A DNA stretch of 64,000 nucleotides from the NCBI RefSeq assembly GCF_900169275.1, contig NZ_FXZC01000001.1, forward strand, positions 620,001 through 684,000, given 5' to 3'. Positions 52,842 to 61,198 of this stretch are shown piece by piece. Origin of the DNA: Brevibacterium casei CIP 102111 (GTDB lineage: Bacteria; Actinomycetota; Actinomycetes; Actinomycetales; Brevibacteriaceae). Every line of letters starts with the position of its first letter. Within the stretch, counting starts at the first letter, position 1. A program made the translations under genes and the position numbers. Below the pieces are notes generated by a model, which ran no database searches, was not told the DNA's origin, and saw nothing but the letters and a program-made list of their open reading frames with translations.

Positions 52842-53446
52842 TGAGCGTCGAGCCGGCCGTGCTCATGCAGGGCATCACGGACTGGGCCGAGGCCAACGAC
52901 GTCGCCGTCGACAGCCTCGACGACACGTCGATCGCCGTCGTCCTGCCGGGAGAGCGGAAGCTCAAGACGACCGTGTCGATCGTCGTCTCCGCGCGGACGG
53001 CGGAGCTCGCGGCCTTCGTCATCCGGCACCCGGACGAGAACGCCGAGGCCTTCAACCGGTGGCTGCTGCGGAAGAACATGAAGCTCGGAGCGGCGGCGTT
53101 CGGGATCGACCACCTCGGCGACGTCTATCTGCGGGCCACGGTTCCGGTCGATCGCCTCCTCGACGACCTCGACGCCCTCCTCGGTGAGATCCTCACCGTC
53201 GCCGACGAGTCGTTCAACGAACTCCTCCTTCTCGGATTCCTCACGGGCATGAAGAAGGAGTGGGCGTGGCGGGTGAGCCGCGGTGAGTCGACCCGGAACC
53301 TCGCGGCGTTCGAACACGTCCTCGACAGCCCGGACAATGAGTTCCTCGGCGCGATCGGGCCCGAGCGGCCTGAGCCGAGTCCCGACGGTCCCGGGGGAGA
53401 GGCTGCGCCGACCGGGCACCCGACGACCGACGGGGACCGACGATGA
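52841..53446 (+). CDS. YbjN-domain protein
   Basis: 201 residues of the YbjN family, which resembles type III secretion chaperones in fold; the actinobacterial members are conserved downstream of mshA (mycobacterial Rv0487 position). The core runs ITDWAEANDVAVDSLDD..., NRWLLRKNMKLGAAAFGID..., ESFNELLLLGFL. ATG 52841 overlaps the mshA stop by 1 nt and has GGAGG 9 nt upstream; an ATG three codons earlier is possible. The acidic/Pro-rich C-terminus is variable. Function unknown. Confidence 0.88.
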   Translation: MSVEPAVLMQGITDWAEANDVAVDSLDDTSIAVVLPGERKLKTTVSIVVSARTAELAAFVIRHPDENAEAFNRWLLRKNMKLGAAAFGIDHLGDVYLRATVPVDRLLDDLDALLGEILTVADESFNELLLLGFLTGMKKEWAWRVSRGESTRNLAAFEHVLDSPDNEFLGAIGPERPEPSPDGPGGEAAPTGHPTTDGDRR

Positions 53447-53829
53447 TCAAGCGAGTGGATCTGAGCAGGCCGGGCAATGTCGACGAATACATCGCGACCT
53501 TCGACTCGGTCGAGCAGCAGGACTTCCTCCGTCACCTGCGCGACCTCAGCCGGGAACACGCCCCGACCGCGGGCGAGGGCCTCAAGTGGGGCAATCCGGC
53601 GTACTTCCTCGACACCATCCTCTTCGCGTTCGCCGGGTACCAGCGGCACGCGAACGTCGTCTTCACGCCGAGCACGAAGGACGCCTTCGCCGACAGGCTC
53701 ACCGACTTCGACACCGGCAAAGGGTCGATCAGACTGCCGTACGACGAGGAGATCCCCGACTCCCTCCTCGCGGAGATGATCGCCTACCGCATTCGGGAAT
53801 TCGAGGTCGACGGCGTCAAGTGGATGTGA
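53443..53829 (+). CDS. DUF1801/YdhG-like protein
   Basis: 128 residues of the DUF1801 (YdhG/frataxin-like) family: VDEYIATF..., GEGLKWGNPAYF (family motif), HANVVFTPSTKDAF, GKGSIRLPYDEEIPDSLL. Some relatives are proposed iron chaperones. ATG overlaps the YbjN stop by 4 nt, so it belongs to the mshA operon here, an addition to the usual mshA-ybjN-gpmA order. Confidence 0.87.
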   Translation: MIKRVDLSRPGNVDEYIATFDSVEQQDFLRHLRDLSREHAPTAGEGLKWGNPAYFLDTILFAFAGYQRHANVVFTPSTKDAFADRLTDFDTGKGSIRLPYDEEIPDSLLAEMIAYRIREFEVDGVKWM

Positions 53830-54030
53830 GTCCGAGGTCGAGTTTGAGTCCCTCATGACTCGCGGTGTATCCGAGGCGTTCGTAGAAGCGGTGCGCATCG
53901 GCCCGGGACCTGTCCGTCGTCAGCTGAGCCAACCGAGCGCCGGGAGGTCGGCGCGCACCGCCCGCCTGACCGTGAAGCGCCGGCCGGCGATATCGATCGT
54001 GTGCGGGGCGATTTCGCCGAATCTCGACCG
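53816..54030 (-). pseudogene. GNAT acetyltransferase relic with internal deletion and frameshift
   Basis: On the minus strand an N-terminal GNAT start (FTVRRAVRADLPAL, about 53980-53935) runs into a stop at 53920. In another frame the classic GNAT C-terminus LTTDRSRADAHRFYERLGYTASHEGLKLDL follows at once (about 53925-53830, stop 53816). About 90-100 central residues are missing and the two parts are out of frame, so the gene is dead. It sits convergent to DUF1801 and behind the BASS transporter. Confidence 0.75.
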
Positions 54031-54077
54031 GGGTGCTTCGTCGCGCTCGGAGTCCGCGCGTCGACGTGGACGGCGGC

Positions 54078-55103
54078 TCACGCCGACTGGGGCGTGCGGG
54101 ACTGCTCGGTCGCCTCGGCGGGCGGCTTGCCGTAGGGCAGGCGGGCGAAGATCGAGGCGAGGACGGCACCGGAGACGTTGTGCCACACGCTGAAGACCGC
54201 GCCGGGCAGCGCCGCCAGCGGGGAGAAGTACGTCGTCGCCAGCGTCGAGGCCAGGCCCGAGTTCTGCAGTCCGACCTCGAACGCGAGCGCTCGGCGGGTC
54301 GGGGTGTCGAGGCGGCAGGCCGTGGCCACACCGTAGCCGACGCCGAGCCCGAGGAGGTTGTGCGTGATCACGGCGAGGAGGACGAGGATGCCCGCCGAGG
54401 CGATCGATCCGGCCGACCCGGCGACGACGATCGCGACGATGTAGGCGATCGCGATCGAGGCGAGCCACGGCAGCACGGGCGCGATCCGATCGACGAGACG
54501 TGAGGCGACGAGACGGACGAGGACGCCGACGATGACCGGAACGAGCACCGTCTGACAGATCGAGACGAACATCGACCAGAACGGCACGTCCATGTACGAC
54601 CCGGCCAGCCACAGCGTGAGCAGGGGAGTGAGGACAGGAGCGAGCAGCGTCGAGAGCGTCGTGATCGACACCGACAGCGCGGTGTCGCCCTTCGCGAGGT
54701 ACGTGACGACGTTCGACGCGGTGCCGCCGGGGGCGCAGCCGACGAGGATGACGCCGACGGCGATCTCAGGCGGCAGACTGTAGACGGTGACGACGAGGAG
54801 GCCGAGCAGCGGCATCGCCACGTATTGGGTGACGACGCCGAGGACGACGACCCACGGGCGCTTCGCGATCCTCGCGAAGTCCGGGAGGGTGAGGGTGAGT
54901 CCCATGAAGAACATCACCACGCCGAGGCTCCACGTGATCGTCGGGGCCAGCGGAGTGAACGTGTCCGGGGAGAGGAATCCCGCGATGCCGGCGAGGATGA
55001 CGAGGACGGGCAGCGCGGTCACCGCGATGATCGAACTGCGCTCGGCCGTCGACTGCGGCTTCGCGGACGGACGGGGGTCGGGGGCTGGCGTGCGATCGGA
55101 CAT
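54078..55103 (-). CDS. BASS-family (bile acid:sodium symporter-like) transporter
   Basis: 341 residues with nine or ten membrane helices. BASS hallmarks: [25 protein letters not shown] and [15 protein letters not shown] (sodium-site E-x-G-x-Q-N). Eukaryotic and bacterial relatives move organic anions such as bile acids, pyruvate or pantoate with sodium. Substrate unknown here. ATG at 55103; a Pro/Ser-rich N-terminus of about 25 residues. Divergent from gpmA across 166 bp. Confidence 0.9.
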   Translation of the reverse strand: MSDRTPAPDPRPSAKPQSTAERSSIIAVTALPVLVILAGIAGFLSPDTFTPLAPTITWSLGVVMFFMGLTLTLPDFARIAKRPWVVVLGVVTQYVAMPLLGLLVVTVYSLPPEIAVGVILVGCAPGGTASNVVTYLAKGDTALSVSITTLSTLLAPVLTPLLTLWLAGSYMDVPFWSMFVSICQTVLVPVIVGVLVRLVASRLVDRIAPVLPWLASIAIAYIVAIVVAGSAGSIASAGILVLLAVITHNLLGLGVGYGVATACRLDTPTRRALAFEVGLQNSGLASTLATTYFSPLAALPGAVFSVWHNVSGAVLASIFARLPYGKPPAEATEQSRTPQSA

Positions 55104-55269
55104 ATTCGAAGACTACTCCCAGCGTTCCGTCATGCAAGACCCATGTCCGCACTCTGAGCGCTCTCAAGTCGGGCCGTCGCGAGTCCCACCGCCGGCGGGA
55201 AGTCGAGGGCGCGGAGCCGGCCGCGGACCGGCGGGCACCCGCGCGAGGTCTCGTGCGAAGATAGGGGCC

Positions 55270-56013
55270 ATGACGCATAACCTCATCCTGCTGCGCCACG
55301 GCGAAAGCGAATGGAACCAGAAGAACCTCTTCACCGGCTGGGTCGATGTCACCCTCACCGAGAAGGGCCGTGCCGAGGGCAAGCGCGCCGGCGAGCTGCT
55401 GCGCGAAGCCGACCTCATCCCCGACGTCGTCCACACCTCGCGCCTCAAGCGGGCGATCCTCACGGCGAACCTCGCACTCGAGGCCGCCGACCTCTCCTGG
55501 CTCGACACCCACCGCAGCTGGCGCCTCAACGAGCGCCACTACGGAGCGCTGCAGGGCAAGGACAAGAAGGAGATCCGCGACGAGTTCGGCGAAGAGCAGT
55601 TCATGACGTGGCGTCGGTCCTTCGACACCCCGCCCCCTGCGCTCTCCGATGCCTCCGAATTCTCGCAGGCCCACGATCCGCGGTACGCCAACCTCGGCGA
55701 CTCGGTGCCGCGCACCGAATGCCTTGCCGATGTCATCGACCGTCTCCTGCCGTACTGGTACGACGTCCTCGTGCCCGAGCTCGCCGACGGTCGCACCGTC
55801 CTCGTCGTCGCCCACGGCAACTCCCTGCGGGCGCTCGTCAAGCACCTCGACGGGATCTCCGACGCCGACATCACCGGGCTGAACATCCCCACCGGCATCC
55901 CGCTCCACTACGAGCTCACCGAGGACTTCACGCCTGTCACCCCCGGCGGCACCTACCTCGACCCCGAGGCCGCGAAGGAAGCGATCGGCAAGGTCGCCAA
56001 CCAGGGCCGCTGA
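55270..56013 (+). CDS. gpmA: 2,3-bisphosphoglycerate-dependent phosphoglycerate mutase
   Basis: 247 residues. Phosphohistidine His10 in [33 protein letters not shown] and [19 protein letters not shown]. Glycolytic interconversion of 3- and 2-phosphoglycerate. The long upstream frame is not used: ATG 55270 starts the conserved protein and has AGGGG just ahead or a leaderless GAAGAT-N7 arrangement. gpmA between mshA/ybjN and senX3/regX3 is the mycobacterial order, here with insertions. Confidence 0.96.
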   Translation: MTHNLILLRHGESEWNQKNLFTGWVDVTLTEKGRAEGKRAGELLREADLIPDVVHTSRLKRAILTANLALEAADLSWLDTHRSWRLNERHYGALQGKDKKEIRDEFGEEQFMTWRRSFDTPPPALSDASEFSQAHDPRYANLGDSVPRTECLADVIDRLLPYWYDVLVPELADGRTVLVVAHGNSLRALVKHLDGISDADITGLNIPTGIPLHYELTEDFTPVTPGGTYLDPEAAKEAIGKVANQGR

Positions 56014-56025
56014 GGCCAGGCAGCT

Positions 56026-56943
56026 TCAGCCGCACGCCGTCTCGAACTCCCCGGCGATCGCCTGGAGCTCCTCCCGGAGCAGGGCGATCGCCGGGGAGTT
56101 CGTCATCGACCGGCGCCACACGACGTGGATCGACCGGGCGATCGTCGGATCGTCGAGCGGCACTGCGGTGACGTCGGTCGGCAGGTGCGGCCTCCCGAGT
56201 CGGGGGACGAGAGCCAGCGCCCGCATCGACCGGCAGAACTCGACCTGGGTGTCGTACTCGACGGCCCAGTACTCGACGCGCGGCTCCGAGCTGAGATCCT
56301 CGAAGAGCGCAACGAGCCACCGATGGCACACCGCCCCGCGCGGGGCGGAGACGAAGACCTCGCCGACGAGGTCGGTGCGGGTCACCTCGGCGCGCGAGGC
56401 GAGATGGTGGCCGCGGTGCATGACGATGTCGGCCCGGTCGACGGCGATGACCTCCGAGGCCAGGGTCGAGGGCAGGCGGAGGACCGAGCTGTTCCAGTCG
56501 AAGATGAGCGCGGCGTCGATCCGCCCCGCTGAGACCATCTCGACGAGCTCATCGGGATCGGACTCGACGTTCGTCACCGTGAGTTCGGGCGCCGCCTCCC
56601 GCAGTCTCGGCAGCGCCGGCACGAGGAGACCGCGGATGCCGGTGGAGAACCCGCCGACCGTGATGCGCCCGCGCGGTTCGCCCGACCGCGCCCGCGCCTC
56701 GGCCTCGATGCCCTCGAGGTCGTGGAGGATCTGCGCACCCCGGCTGCTGAGCTCACGGCCCATGGGGGTGAGGGAGATGCCGCGTCCGGAGCGCTCGGTG
56801 ACCGGGGCGCCGAGGTAGCGCGAGAGCTTCTGGAGCTGATGGCTCACCGCGGCCGGGGTGTAGCCGAGGGAGTCGGCCGTGGCCGTGACGGAGCCGAGCG
56901 CGTCGAGGGCGACGAGGGTGCGCAGGGCGACGATGTCGATCAT
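56026..56943 (-). CDS. LysR-family transcriptional regulator
   Basis: 305 residues: N-terminal winged helix (MIDIVALRTLVALDALGSVTATADSLGYTPAAVSHQLQKLSRYLGAPVTER, typical LysR) and a periplasmic-binding-like effector domain. Start ATG 56943 chosen because it begins the conserved helix-turn-helix; the upstream frame covers the operator. It is divergent from an EamA transporter gene 71 bp away, which is probably its target. Confidence 0.93.
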   Translation of the reverse strand: MIDIVALRTLVALDALGSVTATADSLGYTPAAVSHQLQKLSRYLGAPVTERSGRGISLTPMGRELSSRGAQILHDLEGIEAEARARSGEPRGRITVGGFSTGIRGLLVPALPRLREAAPELTVTNVESDPDELVEMVSAGRIDAALIFDWNSSVLRLPSTLASEVIAVDRADIVMHRGHHLASRAEVTRTDLVGEVFVSAPRGAVCHRWLVALFEDLSSEPRVEYWAVEYDTQVEFCRSMRALALVPRLGRPHLPTDVTAVPLDDPTIARSIHVVWRRSMTNSPAIALLREELQAIAGEFETACG

Positions 56944-56946
56944 CAA

Positions 56947-56990
56947 ATTACTGTAATGAGTCCGCGTAAGGACTTTCAATGGAAATTTGA
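56947..56990. promoter_or_regulatory. LysR-type operator candidates between the LysR and EamA genes
   Basis: ATTAC-T-GTAAT (56947-56957) is a perfect inverted repeat with a one-base centre. TCAA (56976-56979) and TTGA (56987-56990) form a second symmetric T-N-A pair within an AT-rich patch. LysR proteins usually bind such T-N11-A sites. Confidence 0.55.
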
Positions 56991-57014
56991 TCAGCACGCT
57001 GGGATCCTGAGGTC

Positions 57015-58031
57015 ATGCGACCCGTCCACCAGCTCCTCGCGCTTCTCGTCGTCGTCCTCTGGGGCGTCAACTTCGTCTTCATCGACTTCGGACTCCGCGA
57101 TTGGCCGCCCCTGCTCCTCGTCGCCGCGCGGTTCACCATGGTCGTCATCCCGGCGATCCTCTTCGTGCGCTTCCCCCGCGGCAGCCTCGGGCGCATCCTC
57201 CTCATCGGCGTCTTCATGTCCGCCGGACAGTTCGGCCTCCTCTACACCTCGCTCTTCCTCGGCCTGCCGGTGGGCCTGTCCTCGATCATCCTCCAGATCC
57301 AGGCCGCCTTCACCGTCGTCGTCGCCGCCCTCGCGCTGCGCGAGACCCCGACCCGCCGACAGGTCATCGGCATCCTCATCGGCCTCACCGGGCTCGCGGT
57401 CATCGGGCTCAGCCTCGAGGCCTCGACACCCGTCGCCGCCTTCGTCGTCTGCCTCGCCGCCGCCCTGTCGTGGGCGATCGGCAATGTCATCGCCCGCGGA
57501 GTCAAGCCGGGGATCAGCGGACTGCAGATGACCGTGTGGTCGGGTCTCGTCGTCCCCGTGCCGATGCTCGGGCTCTCCCTCCTCATCGACGGGCCCGCCG
57601 AGGTGGCTCGCGCCGTCCTGCACCCGACCTGGGGTGTGCTCGCGTCCGTCGTCTACACCGCTGGCGTCGCCTCGCTCATCGGGTATGCCATCTGGAACTC
57701 CCTGCTCGCGCGCTTCCCCGCCTCGCAGGTCGCCCCGTTCACGCTCCTCGTCCCGCCCGTGGGAGTCGGTGCCGCGTGGCTCGTCCTCGGGGATCGTCCC
57801 ACGGTGCCCGAGCTCATCGGCGGCGGCCTCCTCATCCTCGGAGTCGCCGTGACCACGGGGGCGCTGCGGACGGTCGCGCGGGGCATCGGGCGTATGGTCC
57901 TGCGCCGAGGCGAGCGGCCGCGGCATCGCACGGTCGTGGCCCGCGAGCACCCTGAGACCGCAGGTGCCGGCGCCGAGAGCGAACTCGGAGCAGGGGCCTC
58001 AGGACGGAACGGGCAGGAGATCGCGCGGTGA
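57015..58031 (+). CDS. EamA-family (DMT) transporter
   Basis: 338 residues with ten membrane helices in two EamA repeats (VVVLWGVNFVFIDFGLRDWPPLLLVAARF; ... AALSWAIGNVIARGV). Members export amino acids or other small metabolites. A hydrophilic tail of about 50 residues follows the last helix. Divergent LysR regulator upstream; a strong terminator lies downstream. Confidence 0.9.
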   Translation: MRPVHQLLALLVVVLWGVNFVFIDFGLRDWPPLLLVAARFTMVVIPAILFVRFPRGSLGRILLIGVFMSAGQFGLLYTSLFLGLPVGLSSIILQIQAAFTVVVAALALRETPTRRQVIGILIGLTGLAVIGLSLEASTPVAAFVVCLAAALSWAIGNVIARGVKPGISGLQMTVWSGLVVPVPMLGLSLLIDGPAEVARAVLHPTWGVLASVVYTAGVASLIGYAIWNSLLARFPASQVAPFTLLVPPVGVGAAWLVLGDRPTVPELIGGGLLILGVAVTTGALRTVARGIGRMVLRRGERPRHRTVVAREHPETAGAGAESELGAGASGRNGQEIAR

Positions 58032-58035
58032 ATCT

Positions 58036-58099
58036 GACCGGAGTGACCTCGACTCGGGCGGACCTGGACAGCCGCACCCGGGAATGGGTCACTCCGGTC
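58036..58099. repeat. 13-bp inverted repeat after the EamA gene
   Basis: GACCGGAGTGACC (58036-58048) is exactly inverted at 58087-58099 with a 38-nt spacer. It may be part of the 3' end structure of the EamA transcript or an old mobile-element footprint. Confidence 0.6.
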
Positions 58100-58120
58100 G
58101 GGATCGTCCGGGAGGTGAAT

Positions 58121-58159
58121 GACGATCGCCGAGGTGGATGAACCACCTCGGCGATCGTC
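58121..58159. terminator. Bidirectional terminator between the EamA gene and phoU
   Basis: GACGATCGCCGAGGTGG (58121-58137) pairs perfectly over 17 bp with 58143-58159 around an ATGAA loop, between two convergent genes. The stem contains the decamer GCCGAGGTGG and its complement. Confidence 0.85.
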
Positions 58160-58227
58160 GTTGTCAGCGGTGCAGTCCGACGCTCACGCCCCTGACCGGG
58201 ACGGTGTGCACGACTGCGAGCCTGCGC

Positions 58228-58890
58228 TCACTTGCGGGAGAGGTAGGGCTCCCAGTTGCCGGTGAGCAGGTACTCGACCTTCTGCGAGACGGAGACGGCG
58301 TGGTCGCCGAAGCGCTCGTAGTAGCGGGAGAGGAGCGTGACGTCGGCGATGTGGCGCGGCGCGAGGTCCTCCGCGGGAGCGTCGGCGAGCTTTGCGAAGA
58401 CGGAGAGGTGGAGCTCGTCGAGCTCCTCGTCGATCGCGTTGATCGTCGGCACCATCGACAGTCCCGGGTTCGACAGGAGGTTGACGGTCGCCTCGGCGAT
58501 CTTCTCCGCCGCATCGCCCATGCGTGCGAAGGTGCCGGAGAAGTGCTGCGGGATCGCGGACTCGGGGTAGCGGATGCGGACCTGCTGGGCGATGTGGCGG
58601 GCGAGGTCGCCCATCCGCTCGAGCGAGGCGCTCATCCGCAGGGCGCCGATGACGGCGCGCAGATCGGCGGCGACGGGGGCCTGCAGGGCGAGGATCTCCG
58701 CGGCCTGCTGATCGAGAGTGTGCTGCATGGCGTCGATGTCCGCGTCGGCCTCGATGACCCGTTCGGCGAGATCGAGATCGTTGTTCTGCACGGCCTGGTT
58801 GGCCAGGCGGATGGAGTCGAGGACCTTGGTGGACATGTCGACGAGCTGGGTGGCCAGTTCGTCGAGCTCATTCCTGAAGACTTCGCGCAT
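58228..58890 (-). CDS. phoU: Phosphate transport system regulator PhoU
   Basis: 220 residues in two PhoU repeats: MREVFRNELDELATQLVDMSTKVLDSI..., VIEADADIDAMQHTLDQQ, LRAVIGALRMSASLERMGDLARHIAQQV, and the second repeat ending RYYERFGDHAVSVSQKVEYLLTG. The acidic E/D-x-x-x-D patches for metal clusters are present. ATG 58890 has AAGGAAA about 9 nt upstream; the frame upstream of it is not conserved. Divergent from senX3 across 240 bp, a pairing found in many actinobacteria. It couples Pst activity to the SenX3-RegX3 kinase. Confidence 0.95.
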   Translation of the reverse strand: MREVFRNELDELATQLVDMSTKVLDSIRLANQAVQNNDLDLAERVIEADADIDAMQHTLDQQAAEILALQAPVAADLRAVIGALRMSASLERMGDLARHIAQQVRIRYPESAIPQHFSGTFARMGDAAEKIAEATVNLLSNPGLSMVPTINAIDEELDELHLSVFAKLADAPAEDLAPRHIADVTLLSRYYERFGDHAVSVSQKVEYLLTGNWEPYLSRK

Positions 58891-59030
58891 TGAGTGCGTT
58901 TCCTTAATCTCGTGCGAGGTGAGAGTGCGTGGCGCAGTTCTCGTCGATCGGCCGTGCCCGCGGCCCGGGCGGAATCGCCGCGTGCTCGGGGATCCGGGCA
59001 GGCACACTGACCCCAGCTTTCCAGCGCCGT

Positions 59031-59058
59031 GTGAACGAGACTTGTCGGTTCGGTGAAT
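59031..59058 (-). promoter_or_regulatory. PHO-box-like half-sites between phoU and senX3
   Basis: GTGAAC (59031-59036) and GTGAAT (59053-59058), read as GTTCAC and ATTCAC on the minus strand, are 22 bp (two 11-bp turns) apart. A third copy at 59084-59089 is out of phase. The middle 11-bp unit is not conserved, so this is a weak match to the pstS repeats. Confidence 0.35.
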
Positions 59059-59117
59059 TCCTCGCCAAAAGGCCTGTCAGCGGGTGAATCCGGTGCGACC
59101 GCCGAGCAGACTGCGCC

Positions 59118-59133
59118 TAAGCTTGGTCACGTG
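59118..59133 (+). promoter_or_regulatory. Leaderless -10 of senX3
   Basis: TAAGCT (59118-59123), 7 nt, GTG 59131. It marks the start better than the GTG at 59053, which lacks a ribosome site. Confidence 0.55.
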
Positions 59134-60462
59134 GATCTCTTGATTGTAGCGGTCCTGACCGGCATCGTCGGCCTGGGACTCGGCATAGCGGGCATACTCG
59201 CGTTCCGTTTCAGCGAACGCTCCCGCGATGCTGCCGATCTGCATTCCGAAGACGATCTGCCCGAGGGCATCGCCGAGGTGCTCGCCGTCCTCCCGTCCGC
59301 TGCGATCGTCCTCGACGCCGGTGACGACGTCGTCAAAGCCTCCCCCGCCGCCTACACGTTCGGCCTGGTCAGAGGTCATTCCCTGTCGTCGCCGGAGATG
59401 CTCGAGGTCGTCGAACGAGTGCGCGCACGCGGGCTCATCGAGGAGATCGACCTCGAGCAGAAGCGCGAGCTCTCCGACTCCGTCCTCCGCTACCTCCACG
59501 CGCGCATCGCTCCGCTGGGCACCGCGTTCATCCTCGTCCTCTGCGACGACCAGACCGAGTCCAAACGCGTCGACGCCGTGCGCCGGGACTTCGTCGCCAA
59601 CGTCTCCCATGAGCTCAAGACCCCGATCGGGGCGATGGCCCTCCTCGCCGAGGCGGTCACCGACTTCTCCGACGACCCGGCCGCCGTCGAGCGCTTCGGC
59701 GGACGCATGCAGCGGGAGTCGAAGCGCCTGACCCAGCTCGTCCAGGAGATCATCGACCTCTCCCGGGTCCAGGACCATGCGGCTCCGTCGACGACGGAGA
59801 AGATCTCCGCCGCCGAGGTGGTCGAGGACGCCGCCGACCGTGCCCACACCCGAGCCGAGGCGAAGCGGATCCACATCGAGGTCGCCCCACCGTCGTCCCT
59901 CCTCGTCGAGGGCAACTACGAACTCCTCGTCAACGCGGTGCGCAACCTCATTGACAACGCGATCAACTACTCTCCCGACGGCACGCGCGTGGGCGTCGGG
60001 GTCGAGCTCGTCGACGAGCGCGTCGAGATCTCGGTGACCGATCAGGGCATCGGGCTCTCCCGGCAGGACACGGAGCGGGTCTTCGAGCGCTTCTACCGCG
60101 TCGACCCCGCCCGCTCCCGGATCACCGGTGGCACCGGCCTGGGCCTGAGCATCGTCAAGCACATCGTCGCCACCCACGGCGGGGAGGTGCGCGTGTGGAG
60201 CCGACTCGGGAAGGGCTCGACGTTCACGATCGTCCTCCCGCTCGCCGGGACGCAGACCGTCGCCGAGGCGACCTCGTCCGCGCCGGCGGGAGTCCTCCTC
60301 GAACACTCCGCGCAGGCCGGGGACGACTCCGGGACTGCGGACGACCGGGTCGCCGCCGACCCGGCGGCAGCCTCGGCGCATGACAACGCCGAGGGCGCGG
60401 AGGAGAATGGGACTGCCCAGGTTTTGCCCACTGGAAGCGAACAAAGGAAGCTCACGACGTGA
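59131..60462 (+). CDS. senX3: Sensor histidine kinase SenX3
   Basis: 443 residues. One N-terminal membrane helix (VDLLIVAVLTGIVGLGLGIAGILAF), a PAS-like segment (about residues 45-135, VLPSAAIVLDAGDDVVKASPAA), HisKA with His160 in FVANVSHELKTPIGAM, and a full HATPase: NLIDNAINYSPDG, DQGIGLS, FERFYRVDPARSR, GGTGLGLSIVKHIV. It controls phosphate-starvation genes with RegX3. GTG 59131 preferred on the leaderless promoter; the C-terminal 60 residues are variable and low-complexity. Overlaps regX3 by 4 nt. Confidence 0.94.
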   Translation: MDLLIVAVLTGIVGLGLGIAGILAFRFSERSRDAADLHSEDDLPEGIAEVLAVLPSAAIVLDAGDDVVKASPAAYTFGLVRGHSLSSPEMLEVVERVRARGLIEEIDLEQKRELSDSVLRYLHARIAPLGTAFILVLCDDQTESKRVDAVRRDFVANVSHELKTPIGAMALLAEAVTDFSDDPAAVERFGGRMQRESKRLTQLVQEIIDLSRVQDHAAPSTTEKISAAEVVEDAADRAHTRAEAKRIHIEVAPPSSLLVEGNYELLVNAVRNLIDNAINYSPDGTRVGVGVELVDERVEISVTDQGIGLSRQDTERVFERFYRVDPARSRITGGTGLGLSIVKHIVATHGGEVRVWSRLGKGSTFTIVLPLAGTQTVAEATSSAPAGVLLEHSAQAGDDSGTADDRVAADPAAASAHDNAEGAEENGTAQVLPTGSEQRKLTT

Positions 60463-61139
60463 CTCGAATTCTGCTTGTTGAGGACGAGGATTCGTTCTCG
60501 GATCCGCTGTCGTACCTGCTCGGCAAGGAGGGGTACGAGGTGACTGTTGCCGATGACGGACTCAAGGCTCTCGCGGAGTTCGATCGCAATGGTGCCGACC
60601 TGGTGCTCCTCGACCTCATGCTCCCCGGTGCCTCGGGCACCGAGGTGTGCCGTGAGCTGCGCGCGAAGTCGAACGTGCCGATCATCATGCTCACCGCCAA
60701 GGATTCGGAGATCGACAAGGTTGTGGGGCTTGAGCTCGGCGCCGACGACTATGTGACGAAGCCGTACTCCTCGCGCGAGCTCCTTGCCCGGGTCCGGGCG
60801 GTGCTGCGCCGCAACGTCGAGGCCGAGAGCTTCGACGAGTCGATCCTCGAAGCCGGCGGGGTCCGGATCGACGTCGAACGCCACGTCGTGTCCGTGCGCG
60901 GCGAAGAGCTGTCGATGCCGCTCAAGGAGTTCGAGCTCCTCGAGATCCTCGTCCGCAACTCCGGGCGCGTGATGACCCGCGGTCAGCTCATCGACCGGAT
61001 CTGGGGCGAGGACTACGTCGGGGACACGAAGACCCTCGACGTCCACGTCAAGCGCCTGCGCGCGAAGGTCGAGGAGAACCCCTCGGAGCCGCAGCTGCTC
61101 ACGACCGTCCGCGGACTCGGGTACAAGTTCGAGGCCTGA
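60459..61139 (+). CDS. regX3: Response regulator RegX3
   Basis: 226-residue OmpR/PhoB-type regulator. Receiver: LLVEDEDSF, Asp52 in LVLLDLMLPG, Thr in IIMLTAKDS, Lys in YVTKPYSSRELLARV. Winged helix: MPLKEFELLEILVRNSGRVMTRGQLIDRIWG, TLDVHVKRLRAKVEENP, TVRGLGYKFEA. Binding of PHO-box repeats is its known role in actinobacteria. GTG start overlaps the senX3 stop with AAAGGAAG upstream. A strong terminator follows. Confidence 0.95.
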   Translation: MTRILLVEDEDSFSDPLSYLLGKEGYEVTVADDGLKALAEFDRNGADLVLLDLMLPGASGTEVCRELRAKSNVPIIMLTAKDSEIDKVVGLELGADDYVTKPYSSRELLARVRAVLRRNVEAESFDESILEAGGVRIDVERHVVSVRGEELSMPLKEFELLEILVRNSGRVMTRGQLIDRIWGEDYVGDTKTLDVHVKRLRAKVEENPSEPQLLTTVRGLGYKFEA

Positions 61140-61146
61140 GGGCAGA

Positions 61147-61190
61147 CAGCGAAGGGGCCGCTCACCATGTGGTGAGCGGCCCCTTCGCTG
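61147..61190. terminator. Perfect 21-bp bidirectional terminator after regX3
   Basis: 61147-61167 (CAGCGAAGGGGCCGCTCACC then A) is exactly complementary to 61170-61190, between convergent regX3 and the lipoprotein gene. Confidence 0.88.
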
Positions 61191-61198
61191 TGCGCGCG

